Positions 21,905 to 34,100 of a DNA stretch of 64,000 bases are shown here, in pieces. Numbering within the stretch: the stretch's first letter is position 1; each line of letters starts with the position of its first letter. The translations under genes and the position numbers were made by a program. The stretch lies in NCBI GenBank assembly GCA_023055425.1, contig JALGPY010000002.1:135614427-135678426 (forward strand). The letters are read 5' to 3'. Below the pieces are notes generated by a model. It did no database searches, had not been told where the DNA came from, and saw nothing but the letters and a program-made list of their open reading frames with translations. The stretch is from Linanthus parryae. Taxonomy: Eukaryota; Streptophyta; Magnoliopsida; Ericales; Polemoniaceae.

Positions 21905-24203
21905 TGAAATACCCCGTATTGTGACTATGGGTATTTTATGATATTTTTATAAGTGTTGGGGAGTTAATTTAATTGTCAAGAGTTAATTATAATGGTTACT
22001 CGAGTTTGGGGGATCTTTGTGACTTAAATCTAAAAGTTTTAGTGTCTTTTAATTGTGTTTTGGGGAGGTAGTTGTCTTTTTGGCTAAACTAAGGGGGAAA
22101 AGTCTTTTGCCACAGATTGGTATTATTTTGACCCAATTTTTCTTCCTGCGTAAAGTTTCCTAATTCAAGAGGGTTTCCTTCCTTATGAAGTTGATTTTTT
22201 TCCAACTATCATAAAACCCTCTCTCTTTTTCTTTCTCTCTCCCTCACGTCTCACTCTCACCCGTCCCTCTCTCTCACTCTCTCGGTCTCTCTCTTCCACG
22301 ACGCCAGGAGCAGCAACGGCTCCAACGCCGCAGCCGTCTCTCTCTCTCTCTGTTCAGGTATCTCTCTATCTCTCTCTCTTTTTCTTCTTCTATTCTCTCT
22401 TTCTCTCCGTCCGACCCTCCATGGGCGGCGGTTTTGTTTTTGTCTTCTTTTGTTTCTCTTGTTCTCTTGATCTCTTGCCTACAATTCATGTACGTAGCAT
22501 GTAATCGTTAAATTTTAAGATTTATTATCATCTTTTACTTGGTTTGATTTCATGCTATTCATCTCAAATCATCAAAACCATCCATGTCATGTTAACCCAT
22601 AAACCCTAGTTTATGTAGGAGGTAAAATCAAGCCAAAAGAATAGGTTTAATTAGAAGTCATCACTCGTTTGATGTGTTGGGTTGGATAGGTGAATGGTAA
22701 TCACCGGTTAATTGAATTGGAGTCGAAATTGTGACCGTAGGACACTTAGTTTGATGTTCAAGGGTTAATATACAATCTGCCTGGTCGTTAAAAGGTTGGA
22801 ATTTGTCGCTATAGGACTGTTTTTGGTCGTCAAAAGATGCTGAAATTGTCACTAATGCTGATGGGTTTGTTAAAGAGAGTCTAGACATTGGAATTAGTTG
22901 GATTTTGGGAGTTTTAACACTTGTTTTGAAGTCTTGAACATAAGTACATGTGTTTGGGTGAATTGGTGAGTTGTGACTAGTGCAAAGTGAACCTAGTTAG
23001 TTAGTGATCTCTTTAGTTAGAATTAAATAGTTTAATTTGGAATATTGGGTTGGTGTTAGAAACCTAAATCGTCGAGTGCCATATGCATGTAGTTAGTATA
23101 GCAATTATATTGCTAGAGTATTATGTTTAATTAGGGTATTGTTACGTGTAGGTGACGAGTTCATCGACGACGAGTACATCGAGTACGTCGACTGATTTGC
23201 GATAGTTGATTTGCTTCGAGGTAAGTAAACATGCCGGGCCTAGTGTGCCTAAATCCTTCGTGTCAAATGAATTCTTGGATTTTCTTAACGTCTCAAAATG
23301 TGTTTATGTGATGTGACATGCAATATGTGATTTTCACTTGCTAAATGTCTTTCTTGAAAATATCACCATGATAATAATAATGAACTATAACGTAAAGTGG
23401 AAGAGTTGTGCGGGGCCATTTATTATTTGTTACTATTGGCTTTGGGTGTGTTGACTTCGGTCTTCCGTTCAATTTATTTTATTTAATCCGGTTGCAAGTC
23501 CCCTAATAGCTCCCTATACTCACTCCTCTGGCTGCCAGAAGTCTTTGGGGGGTGTCGACACATAAGTTCTTGGATGCTTGCGAGATGGTTGGTTTCCCCC
23601 GTCACAACAAATTATTAATGATAGATTTTTGTTTTGTTAATGGAAAAAGAACTAATATGTGATTTTGGATTTCGTAATGATTATGGAATTGGTTTGCAAA
23701 TAATATGGAATCGGGAACTCACTTGTTTTATAACAAGAGTCAAAAATTTATTTCCGCTATGTTTGAGAAAAACTCTTACTTGTAAATGAGTCATTGTTTT
23801 ATAACTATCATATCATCATTTTACATGCTTGGGTGTTTTCTTACCAGTATTTTATGCTGATTTTGTAATGTTGTGTTTATTTTTTATTCCGCACCACAGG
23901 CCTAGAGGATTGAAATCTGAAATAGAAGGGGAACGCGTTTCATCATCAATGCCTTAGTTTCATCATTTAATTCATTAGTAGTTTCACTTTATGTTAGAAC
24001 AAATTAGATGTTTTAATACTTTAGTTTACTTTATGCCCGGTTTGAGGCAAGAACAATTGGATTGTAATAATGGTTAGTTTTAAATATTTTATGGATGCTT
24101 TTGCTTGAGAACCATGTTATAAAATCTCCTTGTATCCGGGTTTAACCTCGGGTACGAATTGACATCCCCGGGCCTCCGGCTTGGAAATTTTGGGGATGTT
24201 ACA
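21905..24203 (+). repeat. LTR 1 of G (2299 bp)
   Basis: Starts TGAAATACCCCG, ends GGGGATGTTACA, and is followed by a Met-initiator type primer site. A pyrimidine-rich zone (22205-22420, TCTCTC runs) probably marks the transcription start region. It aligns with 39695-42013 over its full length and with 43451-43989 over its last 540 bases. Confidence 0.88.
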
Positions 24204-24658
24204 GGTGGTATCAGAGAAAGGTTTTCCAAAAAGTAAATCAAGACTTGTTGGGGTAACTAAAACGAATATAGGTAAAATAATTAAAATTTGAGAAGACGTT
24301 GGGATTTGGGTAGTATGGATAGGACTATTGCATGTGTAAGTGTTTAGAAAATAGGATAGAAAGCAAGTATAACCACCCACCCACTCTAAACCTAGAGCAT
24401 TTTCCTATCCAAGATACTGAGAGATTGGGTTTTGAGGCGTTTCATTGGAGTTTGGGTTAGAAACCTTTGATCACCCAAACGCCTAAATCAAAGGTTGGAA
24501 GCCTACTTTTAAAGCATGTTGTTGGGGGATTTTTTCAAAAGTCTCGTGATTATATATTTGAAGTCTTGGGAATATTTATTAGTTTACAAAGAGTAGTAAT
24601 TTTATTTACGCTATATACTTGTGGAGTAAGAGACTTATGGAGTTGTTTTCTTTTGTAA
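24204..24658 (+). promoter_or_regulatory. Primer-binding site and leader of G
   Basis: TGGTATCAGAG at 24206-24216 is complementary to the 3' end of plant initiator methionine tRNA, the usual primer of Tekay-type elements. The following ~440 bases lead to the extra ORF and recur at 42014-42466. No protein is recognised in them. Confidence 0.75.
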
Positions 24659-25306
24659 ATGGCCGTAACCAAAACAACCGCTAGGAAACGTGTGTTTCCC
24701 GTTGAGAAGCACCCGGTTGTGACACCTTGGGTCGAGGGTGAGGATCTCACGACGTTTCGTGATCGCGTCGTTCAGTATTGTGAGCAAAAGTTCGTTGCAT
24801 TGGAGTTTCCTCGGTACCGTAATCCAGCTTTTCAGGCTTATTGTATGGTGAAAGCACTTCCTATGGGACCCATGTTTGGAGATATAATAGCAAGTATAGC
24901 AACCTTATTGACAATTTCAACCAAATGAATGCTAGAGATTATCTCTACCAAGGCGAATGGAGGGTGAGCGCCGATTTCATATGCAAGTTGTTGATGGAGG
25001 TTCACGTGAAGGGGCAAGGCTACACGGTATTGAAGTGAATCCTATTGAAGCCAAGGAGGTGATCAACATAGACTCTAGTGATGATGAAGAGGTGATAGTT
25101 ATAGACTCTAGTGATGGTGAAGAGCTGATAGTTATAGACTCTAGTGAAGGTGAAGAAGTCGAAGAGGACCCAATGGAAGATGATGAAGTTGAGGAAGATC
25201 CCATGGAATACTATTGGAGTGATGAAGAACCAAGTGGCGGTGAAGAGCTAGAGTATGATGCCGATGAAGATGAGGAGTTGGATGAAAGCGATGAGGATGA
25301 GGATTA
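24659..25306 (+). pseudogene. Extra ORF upstream of gag in G, copy 1, frameshifted
   Basis: An ORF not belonging to gag-pol, placed between PBS and gag. I do not recognise the N-terminal part (about 125 codons; basic start TTARKR, then a mixed globular-looking region). The C-terminal part is highly acidic and opens with three tandem 33-bp units (about 25056-25154) encoding VINIDSSDDEE, VIVIDSSDGEE and LIVIDSSEGEE. Each unit has a four-residue hydrophobic core followed by Ser-Ser and acidic residues, the layout of SUMO-interacting motifs with casein-kinase-type serines. Asp/Glu-rich sequence follows to the stop. Two frameshifts (about 24890 and 25030) break this copy. The second copy (42467) keeps one frame, which supports it as a former real gene. 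Function unknown. Confidence 0.6.
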
Positions 25307-26334
25307 AGCATGATAGAATTCTTTAGATTCTTAGACTTGATGCATTTTCAAGTTTATTATTGGGTTGAATAAGGCTACGATGCCAAGCAAGATTTGAAGT
25401 TTCTTGAATGATTTTTGAATAGCCACTTTTGGGCTAGACTTAGATTCTTAGCGTTTAGATTTAAGGATGATGAATAATGTTTATGTTTTGAGGACCCGAT
25501 TTGGGAGTTTAATAAATTTAGTTTTCTGATTTTTGAGTATGATTTGATGAATTAAGATTTTCTTGTGTATTGTTAGCATTGATCAAATGCATAGAAAGTG
25601 TTCATGGAGTTAGAACGCGACAACAATGATTTTGGTGTAGTTTGAATCTGCGCAGCAGTGGGTTTTTTTTGTAGCCGATGTACTTAATTTTGGAGTTATT
25701 TTTCCCTAAATTTTTCCCTCAAAGTAGACATAAACAGGTATCTCCCAAAGAAATTTCAGCCCTATATGAGTTCTGGAGATTTAGTTACAAATTTTCAAAA
25801 ATTGTTGTGTAGTAGCAGAATTGTAAAGTGGCTAGCTGTAACATTCTTGATGTTTACCTATCTTACCGACCTTTTTTTGATCTCAAATTTTTATGAAAGC
25901 TAGTGGACACGTGCGGATAATTCTGGCTGAAAGCCTAGCTCATTTTGAGTATTTTAAAGTCAGTTTAAGACATTTCGAAGTCAAAGTTTCTGTTCCGGTG
26001 GTCTGTGAAAGCAGTTGTAGTATTTCCTGTACATATTGAGTTCTACAAATAATTTTTAGTTGATGCTTCTTGATTGTGAAAGTAGACGCAGGGAGTTTGC
26101 TGCAAACCAAAACTCATAATTTTTACTTGTCCGATTGAACAATTTTCCAATTTCGGAAGGAGGACGAGAAGTTGAGACGTGATCAGCCTATGTGTAGATG
26201 TATGTGTAATTGATTTAAATGATGATCAATGTGTGACATTACATGCCTAATTGTGCGTTACATGCCATGTATTCATGTTTACCTGTATTCCATGATACTT
26301 TATGAATAATACAATAGGCTATAGTGTAGTGATT
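25307..26334 (+). other. Spacer between extra ORF and gag in G
   Basis: About 1 kb without a credible ORF and with AT-rich, unremarkable sequence. The first ~125 bases recur after the second copy of the extra ORF (43118-43435), where the copy is cut short. I see no protein or RNA gene here. Confidence 0.5.
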
Positions 26335-27640
26335 ATGACTGATAGACCACATCAATACTACACCAGGAGAAATCGTCAAGTACCAATGGCAGCACCAAAC
26401 AACAACAACAACAACAACATGGAGCAATTATTTGCTCAATTTACTCAAAAGGCTTAGAACATGAAACAGGGAGAATAGAATGCACCTAACTGGAGAAGAA
26501 ATTGGCTGACATGAAGCCAGGGAACTTTACAGGCAATGAGGATCCTGTTGAGCTCGAAAATTGGATTGATGAGATGGATAAGATCCTTGAGCTAGTTGAT
26601 TGCCTCGAGAACCGCAAGGTTGTTTGAGCGGCATTCTACCTGAAGAATGAAGCTAATATATGGTGGAGGAGCATGCGTCAGAACTTTTTGGCTCAACCCA
26701 ATTTCAATTGGGAGGCTCTTCAGACTGCACTTCGCACTCGCTTCTATCCTGATCATGTCCAGGATCAGAAGTACATAGACTTTGTGAATCTGACACAAGG
26801 AAATGGTTCTGTGACCGAGTACTTTAAGAAGTTCATGGAACTATCCCGATTCGCAGGTCAACTGATGCTTGATGAAGCGACCAAGGTTAGGAAGTTCATG
26901 TCTGGTCTCGAACTTCATTTGCAGAAAGACTTGATGTGCAGAACGTACGATACTCTTCAGGAAGAAGATAATAGAGTTGCAGCTGTTTGGCTCATTCAAG
27001 AGGCACGAGATGAGAAGTGTGGAAAGCGCAAGATTGAGAGTGTTGGGGGTTTTGGCAACAATCAAGGTAGGATCAACCAAGGTAGTCAAGACAAGAGGTT
27101 CAAACCCAACCAGGGAGGAAGTAACCAGGGTCAGTACCGTGGTAACAAGTAGAACAATGGAGATGATCCACCTCGATGCTACATCTGCAAGAAGTGTCAG
27201 CAGAATCATCCTGGAAAGGACTGCCAAGGAAACCTTGTCAATTTCCACAACTGCAGCAAGAAGGGCCATCATGCGTATGAGTGCCGATCGAAACCAAATG
27301 GAAACCAACGGGGAAACCAGGGAGGAAATTATCAAGGGAATAAAAAGTTTAACAACAACAATCAGAGCGGAAACAGGAACTATGGGAACCACAACAACCA
27401 GAATAATGGAGGCAACAATTATGGCAGGAAGCAGGCGAACAACCAGGGTAATAGAAGGAACAATGCAGTTCAGAACGAGAATAGGAACAGCAACGCTCCA
27501 GCTAATGCCAACAACAACAATGGAACTGGTATAGCACGAACCACATCGCAGACCAGGAATGTTGCCAGGATCGCTGTCATGAGCAGAGCTGAGGCAGAAG
27601 CAGCAAATGGAGTAGTCACTGGTACATTTCTTTCCATGAC
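26335..27640 (+). pseudogene. gag: Gag of G (decayed)
   Basis: A start at 26335 leads into an Asn run from an AAC microsatellite (about 26400-26421), stops and a frameshift. From about 26640 a retrotransposon gag domain reads well (WWRSMRQNF..TRFYPDHVQDQKY..FVNLTQGNGSV). It is followed by a Gly/Asn/Gln-rich linker, a cysteine-rich stretch (about 27177-27290) with CYICKKC and NCSKKGHHAYEC, and a second Asn-rich linker. It ends with the RAEAEAANGVVTGTF segment typical of the gag-protease junction in Tekay-type chromoviruses. A stop at 27150-27152 and frameshifts disrupt it. The long antisense ORF over this region is a shadow. Confidence 0.82.
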
Positions 27641-28043
27641 CAACCAGCATTTACTCTATTTTATTCTGGAGCATCGTATTCATTTATTTCATCATCATTT
27701 GTGGAAAGATTGAGTCTCAATAAGCCTTCTAGAATATCCATCCCTGTAGCTACCCCAATTGGTCATGTAACAGTGTGTGACACCATTTTTGAAGGGGTAG
27801 AAGTTAATATTACGGCTAGTACCTTGCCAGCAAATCTGATACAATTTGATCTTGGGGGGATAGATGTTATATTGGGAATGGATTTGCTGGGTAAATATCG
27901 AGCAGTTATTGACTGTCACGATCAGAAGAACAGGCTTAAGGTCCAAAGGGAGAAAAGGTTTCTTACCGTGGCATCACGAAGGAACCATGTATCCGACTAG
28001 TGTCAGCTTTGACTATAGTCAACCAAGTGAAGAAGGGGAATAA
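27641..28043 (+). pseudogene. Protease of G, catalytic Asp replaced
   Basis: Reads FTLFYSGASYSFIS where aspartic proteases of this family have Asp-Ser-Gly: codon 27662-27664 is TAT (Tyr) instead of an Asp codon. The second conserved block, IDVILGMDLLGKY (about 27862-27900), is intact. Frame changes relative to gag near 27640. The domain ends at the insertion site of element A (AATAA, 28039-28043). The linker to RT resumes at 36524. Confidence 0.8.
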
Positions 28044-29460
28044 TGTTGGAATAGATGACCTAGAGGCAATCTAGTTTAGTATGAATTTATTTGTGGCTAG
28101 AAATTCATTTATTATTTATTGGATATTTAATATAATGAAGTTCTTAGATTTACAATTGTGTTGTTTATCTTAAATATCCCTATTCCAGTATAATGATTAA
28201 TGGGACATCATCTATAGACTAGTATGGGGTTGATTGATATGGAGATATCATGATCCAACACATAGGTGTGCATTAGGGGTAATGGCGCACTGGATTGACC
28301 CATCTCCGAGAAGGCTACATACATGTTATTTTGAGTCACAAGTGCTTCTCGCGGTGCAATGGTATTGTCATCCTTAGACTTGAAGTCACTAGATATTCTA
28401 GTTGTGGATTATTGTGATTTTGGTAGCGTTAAACACCACACCGTAACTGGGTAGTTATAAAGCGTGTACCGGATACAATAAGAAGCAAGCTTAGAGATCG
28501 TAGTGGACGTAGATAGAATTTTTCCCTCCCACATAACGGGAGCAAATATCCTAGGCCACTCGAGGGATAGTGCTTATAGAATGTCTAGCCAGACTCAAAT
28601 AAATCAATATGGGATATTGGTGTTATTTGCACGAATAAGGCTATTCCCATGGATCGAGAAACTGTGGATTGGATATACGAGTGTGACTTGTATGTCTCGT
28701 GTCCAATCCGGATATAGAGACAAATGGATGAGACAATTACTTGTACAAAGGTAGTCAAGATGACTATTCTATTAGTTGGCTAGAATGGATGTTTTTCTAG
28801 AAACCGCTCCATATTAGCAAATAGTTGCTACCAACTAGATACAACATATGGGGTCACACGCTAGATAGAGTTGAACTAGATTGGGAATTAATTAATTGGA
28901 TTAATTAATTAGAATGATCACTTTGCAAAACCTTGCAAACTTAGTAGTGACTAATTTGCAAGGAAGGGACTAAATTGAATTATAGTAGGACTAGAATAAG
29001 TCCTTTAGGTAGTTGGCAAGGATTTATTGGACTATATAAAGGACCTTCCTTCCTTCCTCCCCACACTTATGATTCATTAGATCATAACTTGAGTGGGAGA
29101 GAACAAAAGGACAGAGCAAGCAACCAAAGAGGAGCACGCCGCCCCTCTTGCCGCCGCCGGTCCCCGTCGGCCACAAGGATACCGAACCTCCTTGGTTTGG
29201 TCTCGTTTTGCGCGATGCTTCTTCCTCTTCCTCTTTCTGGGCTAGCACCAAGGATTGGAAGATCTAGAAATCAACTCTAGGCGTGGATCAACTATAGAGA
29301 ACGTGACACAATTCTGCTTGAAGTCATCAAAGGAGAACCCTAAGGTGTGTTAATTGATTTCTTCCTTTACCATCGTTATGTCTCTTGACTTGTGATCCTT
29401 GGAGGGTTTTGCATGGTTAATTATTGTTTCCGTTGCACATCCATGTATCAAAACCCTACA
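28044..29460 (+). repeat. 5' LTR of element A
   Basis: TGTTGGAATAG..CAAAACCCTACA, 1417 bp. A TATA box TATATAAA at 29033-29040 is followed by a short GC-rich transcribed part. It is the direct repeat of 35107-36523. Confidence 0.92.
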
Positions 29461-31150
29461 GTGGTATCAGAGCCACAGGTCGTAGAGCATAAACGTGGTT
29501 TATGTGTTACATTTTGATAGTTTTACACCTTAAAATTGTTGTTTATCGCGTAAAACAAGACAAATCAAGCATGGGATGCAATTTGTCAATAATCAATCAT
29601 AACAAGATCTAATATTTTGCATTAGATGCATGAATTAGCGAGTTTGAGAAATTTTAGGATCTTAGATCTAGAGTGTGGGCATCCTTGGGGAAGAAGGAAT
29701 TCTTCCCAAACAAGGAAACAACCAAACTTGGGCACCAAGCAAGGGAGTTGTTTTGGAAACAACTTCCTAAGAGGTTCGCCCCCCCCTAAAGGGACCGCCC
29801 CTCTTGCTTGCCGCCCAAGATAGGCCACCCTAGGGGCCGGGGCAGCCCTAGCCCGAGGCCTAGCCGCGTGGGCTAGGGGCCGGCCTGCCCAAGGGCCTTG
29901 CGGTTCACTTTTTGGGCCCGGGCAATTGGATTGTTGGGCCCGATGGACCGTTTTAAACCTAGAAAATCCTAAAATCAATTAAAATTGACCAAGCGCGTTA
30001 AAATTGGATTTTAACTATTTATATGCAATTCGCATGGTGATTGGATATGGCCTTAGGATGTGGTTTGATGTGGATGTTTAATTTTTGTGTTTTGGTTTAC
30101 GGCCCGCGAGCTGATCAATTAATTGTAATAATTAAATAGGGTTTTATGGCCTGCGAGCCATTTTTTTCCTCAACTTGTGAGATTTATTTTATTTAGTATA
30201 GAAGTTAGCTAGTGCTACCTAAAGTAGATTGTTAGCCAAGATTGAAAAAAAGAAGCCCAAAGCCAAAAGGAGCCACAAAAGATGGAGCATGGAGCATGGA
30301 GCATTCCACATGACTATGAAGGATGGACCAAAAGATCAAGACGCATGGACATGTGTTTGCTTTTAGGGTTCATAGATAATTCCATTGGCTTGGAATTATC
30401 TTAGTCTAGAAAAGGCCATATCCACATCACGTTTTATTTATGTTTTGTGGTTGTTTACTTTATTGTCTTATTATTTTGTGGTTGGTGTATGGATGATGCA
30501 TGCAATTAGGATAATAAGATAATTAGACAACCCGGATCTATTATTTGGAGTTGTGCCCAAACCCAAATAGATAGATTAGTTGATATTGATCAACAAAACA
30601 ATTAAAACTGAATTTAAAATCCCTCAAAAATTCAAATATTGTGTTATTGCCTTCTCGTTATTTAAACACTCATTATCATCATGATTTATCAAGTTCGTGC
30701 GTGCCAAAGCATGACGACCTGGTTCATAATGATGGAATGCGATGGCACAAACTAGTAATGTGCAATTGTTTAAATAAGAGGTTGAACACAACTAGGCTAT
30801 TAATCTGATTAAGAAACCTAGAGACAATCAATTGGGATTATCCATATGGACGGATAAATAAGGAGTTATTTGCCCAATTGAACCAAGAGTTGCATAAGGG
30901 GTGCAATTGGAATTGTTCCTACCAAAAGTAGTCAAATTATGGGTGACTTGCCAAAGCAAGCTCATAAGGAGATGAAACATGGATCTTGGCCCACTAGAAA
31001 ATATAAGGATATTTTCCGCATTAATATCTTGAGGGTTATTAATCCGTAGAAAAATAGTGGGAGCTATATTTGATAAACTTGCCATTATTGAATGTAGTCA
31101 AAAATTCACAAATACTAAAACTTGCGTATTTTCCTTTTGTAGAATTCCAA
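29461..31150 (+). promoter_or_regulatory. PBS and leader of element A
   Basis: TGGTATCAGAGCC (29462-29474) is the initiator-Met tRNA primer site. About 1.68 kb of leader follows before gag, with a GC-rich patch at about 29765-29900. Three short hairpins are shared with element B: 30700-30713 (CGTGCCAAAGCATG), 30890-30906, and 30947-30960 (CTTGCCAAAGCAAG). Roles in packaging or dimerisation are guesses. Short ORFs here are not conserved as protein. Confidence 0.7.
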
Positions 31151-34100
31151 ATGACAAACAACTCATCGAGTTCACAACATTCCCTACTATTTGTCCTTGA
31201 GAAGGACAAGCTCTCTGGAACAATCTTCCTTGATTGGTACAGAAACTTGAGAATCGTTCTCAAGCAAGAGAAGAAACTGTACGCAATAGAGGAGCATGTT
31301 CTAGCAGGTCCAGAGAACCAAACGCCAGCTGCCCTAAAGGCGTATCAGAAGCGTGTTGATGATGCTAATGATGCGGCCTGCCTTATGCTATGCACCATGA
31401 CTTATGAGCTTCAGAAGCAACACGAAAACATGAATGTTGTAGATATGATCGAGCATCTAAAGAAGCTCTTCCAAGAGCAGGCAAGGGTTGAGAGGTATGA
31501 GGTCTCTAAGGCACTGTTCAAGTGTCATCTGGCAGAAGGGAACCCGGTGGGACCCCATGTACTCCGTATGATCGGGTACTTGGAGAATCTCGCTCGGCTT
31601 GGGTTCCCGGTCGGCCAAGAGTTGGCAACCGATCTCGTGTTGCAATCGTTGCCCGAGAGTTATGGAAAGTTCATCATGAGGTATAACATAAACGAGATCG
31701 TGAAACCACTGCCAGACTTGCTCAATATGTTGAGGACAGCTGAACAGGAAGGGTAAGGGCAAGGCCATTGTGATGGTGCAGAAAGGAAAGGGCAAAAGGT
31801 TTGCCTCATCCTCCAAGGGCAAAGGCAAGTCAATGGCCAAGTCCAAGGAACCTGCCCTTAAGCCTGCTGGTGGCATTGCCAAAGGTGTGACTAAAGGTGA
31901 GTGTCACTACTGCAGTCAGCCTGGACACTGGAGGAGGAACTGCCCAAAATATCTGGAGGACAAGAGTCTTGGAATAGTGATTCCACCACCACCAGGTATT
32001 TTTGTTGTAGATGTCAATTTAACTGTCTCTACATCATGGGTATTAGATACTGGATGTGGATCTCACATTTGTCGAAATGTGCAGGGTCTAAAGAGAAGTA
32101 GAAGATTGGCTAAAGGGGAGATAGATCTGCGCGTTGGAATGGAGCAAAAGTTGATGCGTTGGCCATGGGCGTGTGGGAGCTATCTCTGCCTTCAGGATTA
32201 GTTTTAAAATTAAATACTTGCTATTTTGTGCCTGCAATGAGCAGAAACATTATTTCTATTTCTTGTTTGGACAAGGATGGTTTTATAATTTCAATAAAGA
32301 ACAATTGTTGTTCCTTTTATTTGAATAATATTCACTATTTTAGTACGCAATTATTTAATGGACTATATGTCCTTGATCTAAGCAATCCTATCTACAACAT
32401 TAATACCAAGCGGATTAAAATAAATTATTTAAATCCTGCTTATTTATGGCACTGTCGTTTAGGCCACATAAACGAGAAACGAGTATCTAGACTCCATAAG
32501 GATGGACTACTAGACTCATTTTATTTTGAATCATATGAGACATGTGAGGCTTGTTTATTGGGAAAAATGACAAAGTCCCCTTTCAATAAGAACGGTGAGA
32601 GGACTAGTGAGCAATTGGCGCTCATACATACTGATGTGTGTGGGCCATTTGCCACGCCTGCCAGGGGTGGTTGCGTCTACTTCATTACATTTACTGATGA
32701 TTACAGTAGATATGGATTTGCGTACCTCATGAGGGCAAAATTCGAATCCTTTGAAGTGTTCAAAGAATTCAAGAATGAAGTAGAAAAGCAACTTGGAAAA
32801 AGTATCAAGGCTCTACGATCAGATCGTGGAGGAGAATACTTAAGCCAAGAATTTGACGACTATCTTAGAGAGCGTGGGATCGTGTCCCAACTCACTCCAC
32901 CCGGAACGCCAAAATGGAATGGCGTGTCTGAGAGGAGGAATCGAACCCTATTGGATATGGTTTGATCTATGATGTGTCAAACCGATCTTACATTATCATT
33001 TTGGGGCCACGCTCTATTAAGTGCAGCTTTCACCATTAACCGTGTTCCATCTAAATCAGTCATGAAGACACCATATGAGATGTGGAGTGGGAGGCGTCCC
33101 ACACTGTCGTTCATGAGGATTTGGGGCTGCCATGTCTATGTAAAACGTTTACAATCACACAAGCTAGGGCCAAAATTGAATAAGTGTAAATTTGTGGGGT
33201 ACCCTAAGGAAACTAAGGGTTACTACTTCTACAATCCAACCGAGAACAAAGTGTTTCTTGCTCGGACCGGCGTGTTTCTAGAAAGAGAGTTTGTCTCTAA
33301 AGATTCAAGTGGGAGGACTGTAGAACTTGAAGAGGTTCAAGAAGCACAAATCACTGAACCGATTATGGAACATGAACAGGAACCACAAGCGGTTGTCGAG
33401 CAGCCTGTTCAGGTAACACAAGAGCTTCGTAGATCTAGTAGAGTGCGCCAGGAACCCGAGAGGTATGGACTTCTCGTTACCGATTCCGGTGACACGATGC
33501 TCATAGATGATGAGCCTACTACCTATGAAGAGGCCATGAAGGGCCCAGACTCTCAGAAGTGGCTAGAAGCCATGAGATCCGAGATGGAATCCATGTATAC
33601 CAACACAGTATGGACTTTGGTGGAACCACCCGAAGGGGCGCGGCCCATAGGGTGCAAGTGGGTCTTCAAGAAGAAGATCAACATGGATGGTAATGTGATT
33701 ACCTATAAGGGCCGATTTGTGGCTAAAGGATTCAGACAGATTCATGGTATTGACTATGATGAAACCTTTTCACCAGTCGCTATGACCAAATCCATCCGAA
33801 TCCTACTTGCGATTGCAGCATACCATGACTATGAGATTTGGCAGATGGATGTCAAAACAGCATTCCTTTATGGGAATCTCCTCGAGGACGTGTATATGAT
33901 GCAGCCAGAGGGTTTTGAGGATCCAAAGCAAGCCAACAAAGTCTGTAAGCTGCAACGATCCATTTATGGATTGAAGCAAGCTTCTAGGAGTTTGAATCGA
34001 CGTTTTGATGAAGTAGTAAAAGAGTTTGGCTTCATCAGGAACGAAGATGAGTCTTGTGTCTACAAGAAGGTTAGTGGGAGCTCCATAGCTTTTCTGGTCT

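Noticed and set aside
22274..22489. Minus-strand Arg/Glu-rich ORF
   Set aside because: Product of the CT microsatellite in the G LTR; the same shadow appears at 40069-40320 with a different length.
25056..25154. Three 33-bp repeats as a CRISPR-like array
   Set aside because: Direct, contiguous, coding repeats without spacers in a plant retrotransposon; they encode the acidic motif units.
26841..27650. Long minus-strand ORF (269 codons)
   Set aside because: Antisense of the G gag and its low-complexity Asn/Gly-rich linker. Composition follows the sense codons and no domain is seen.
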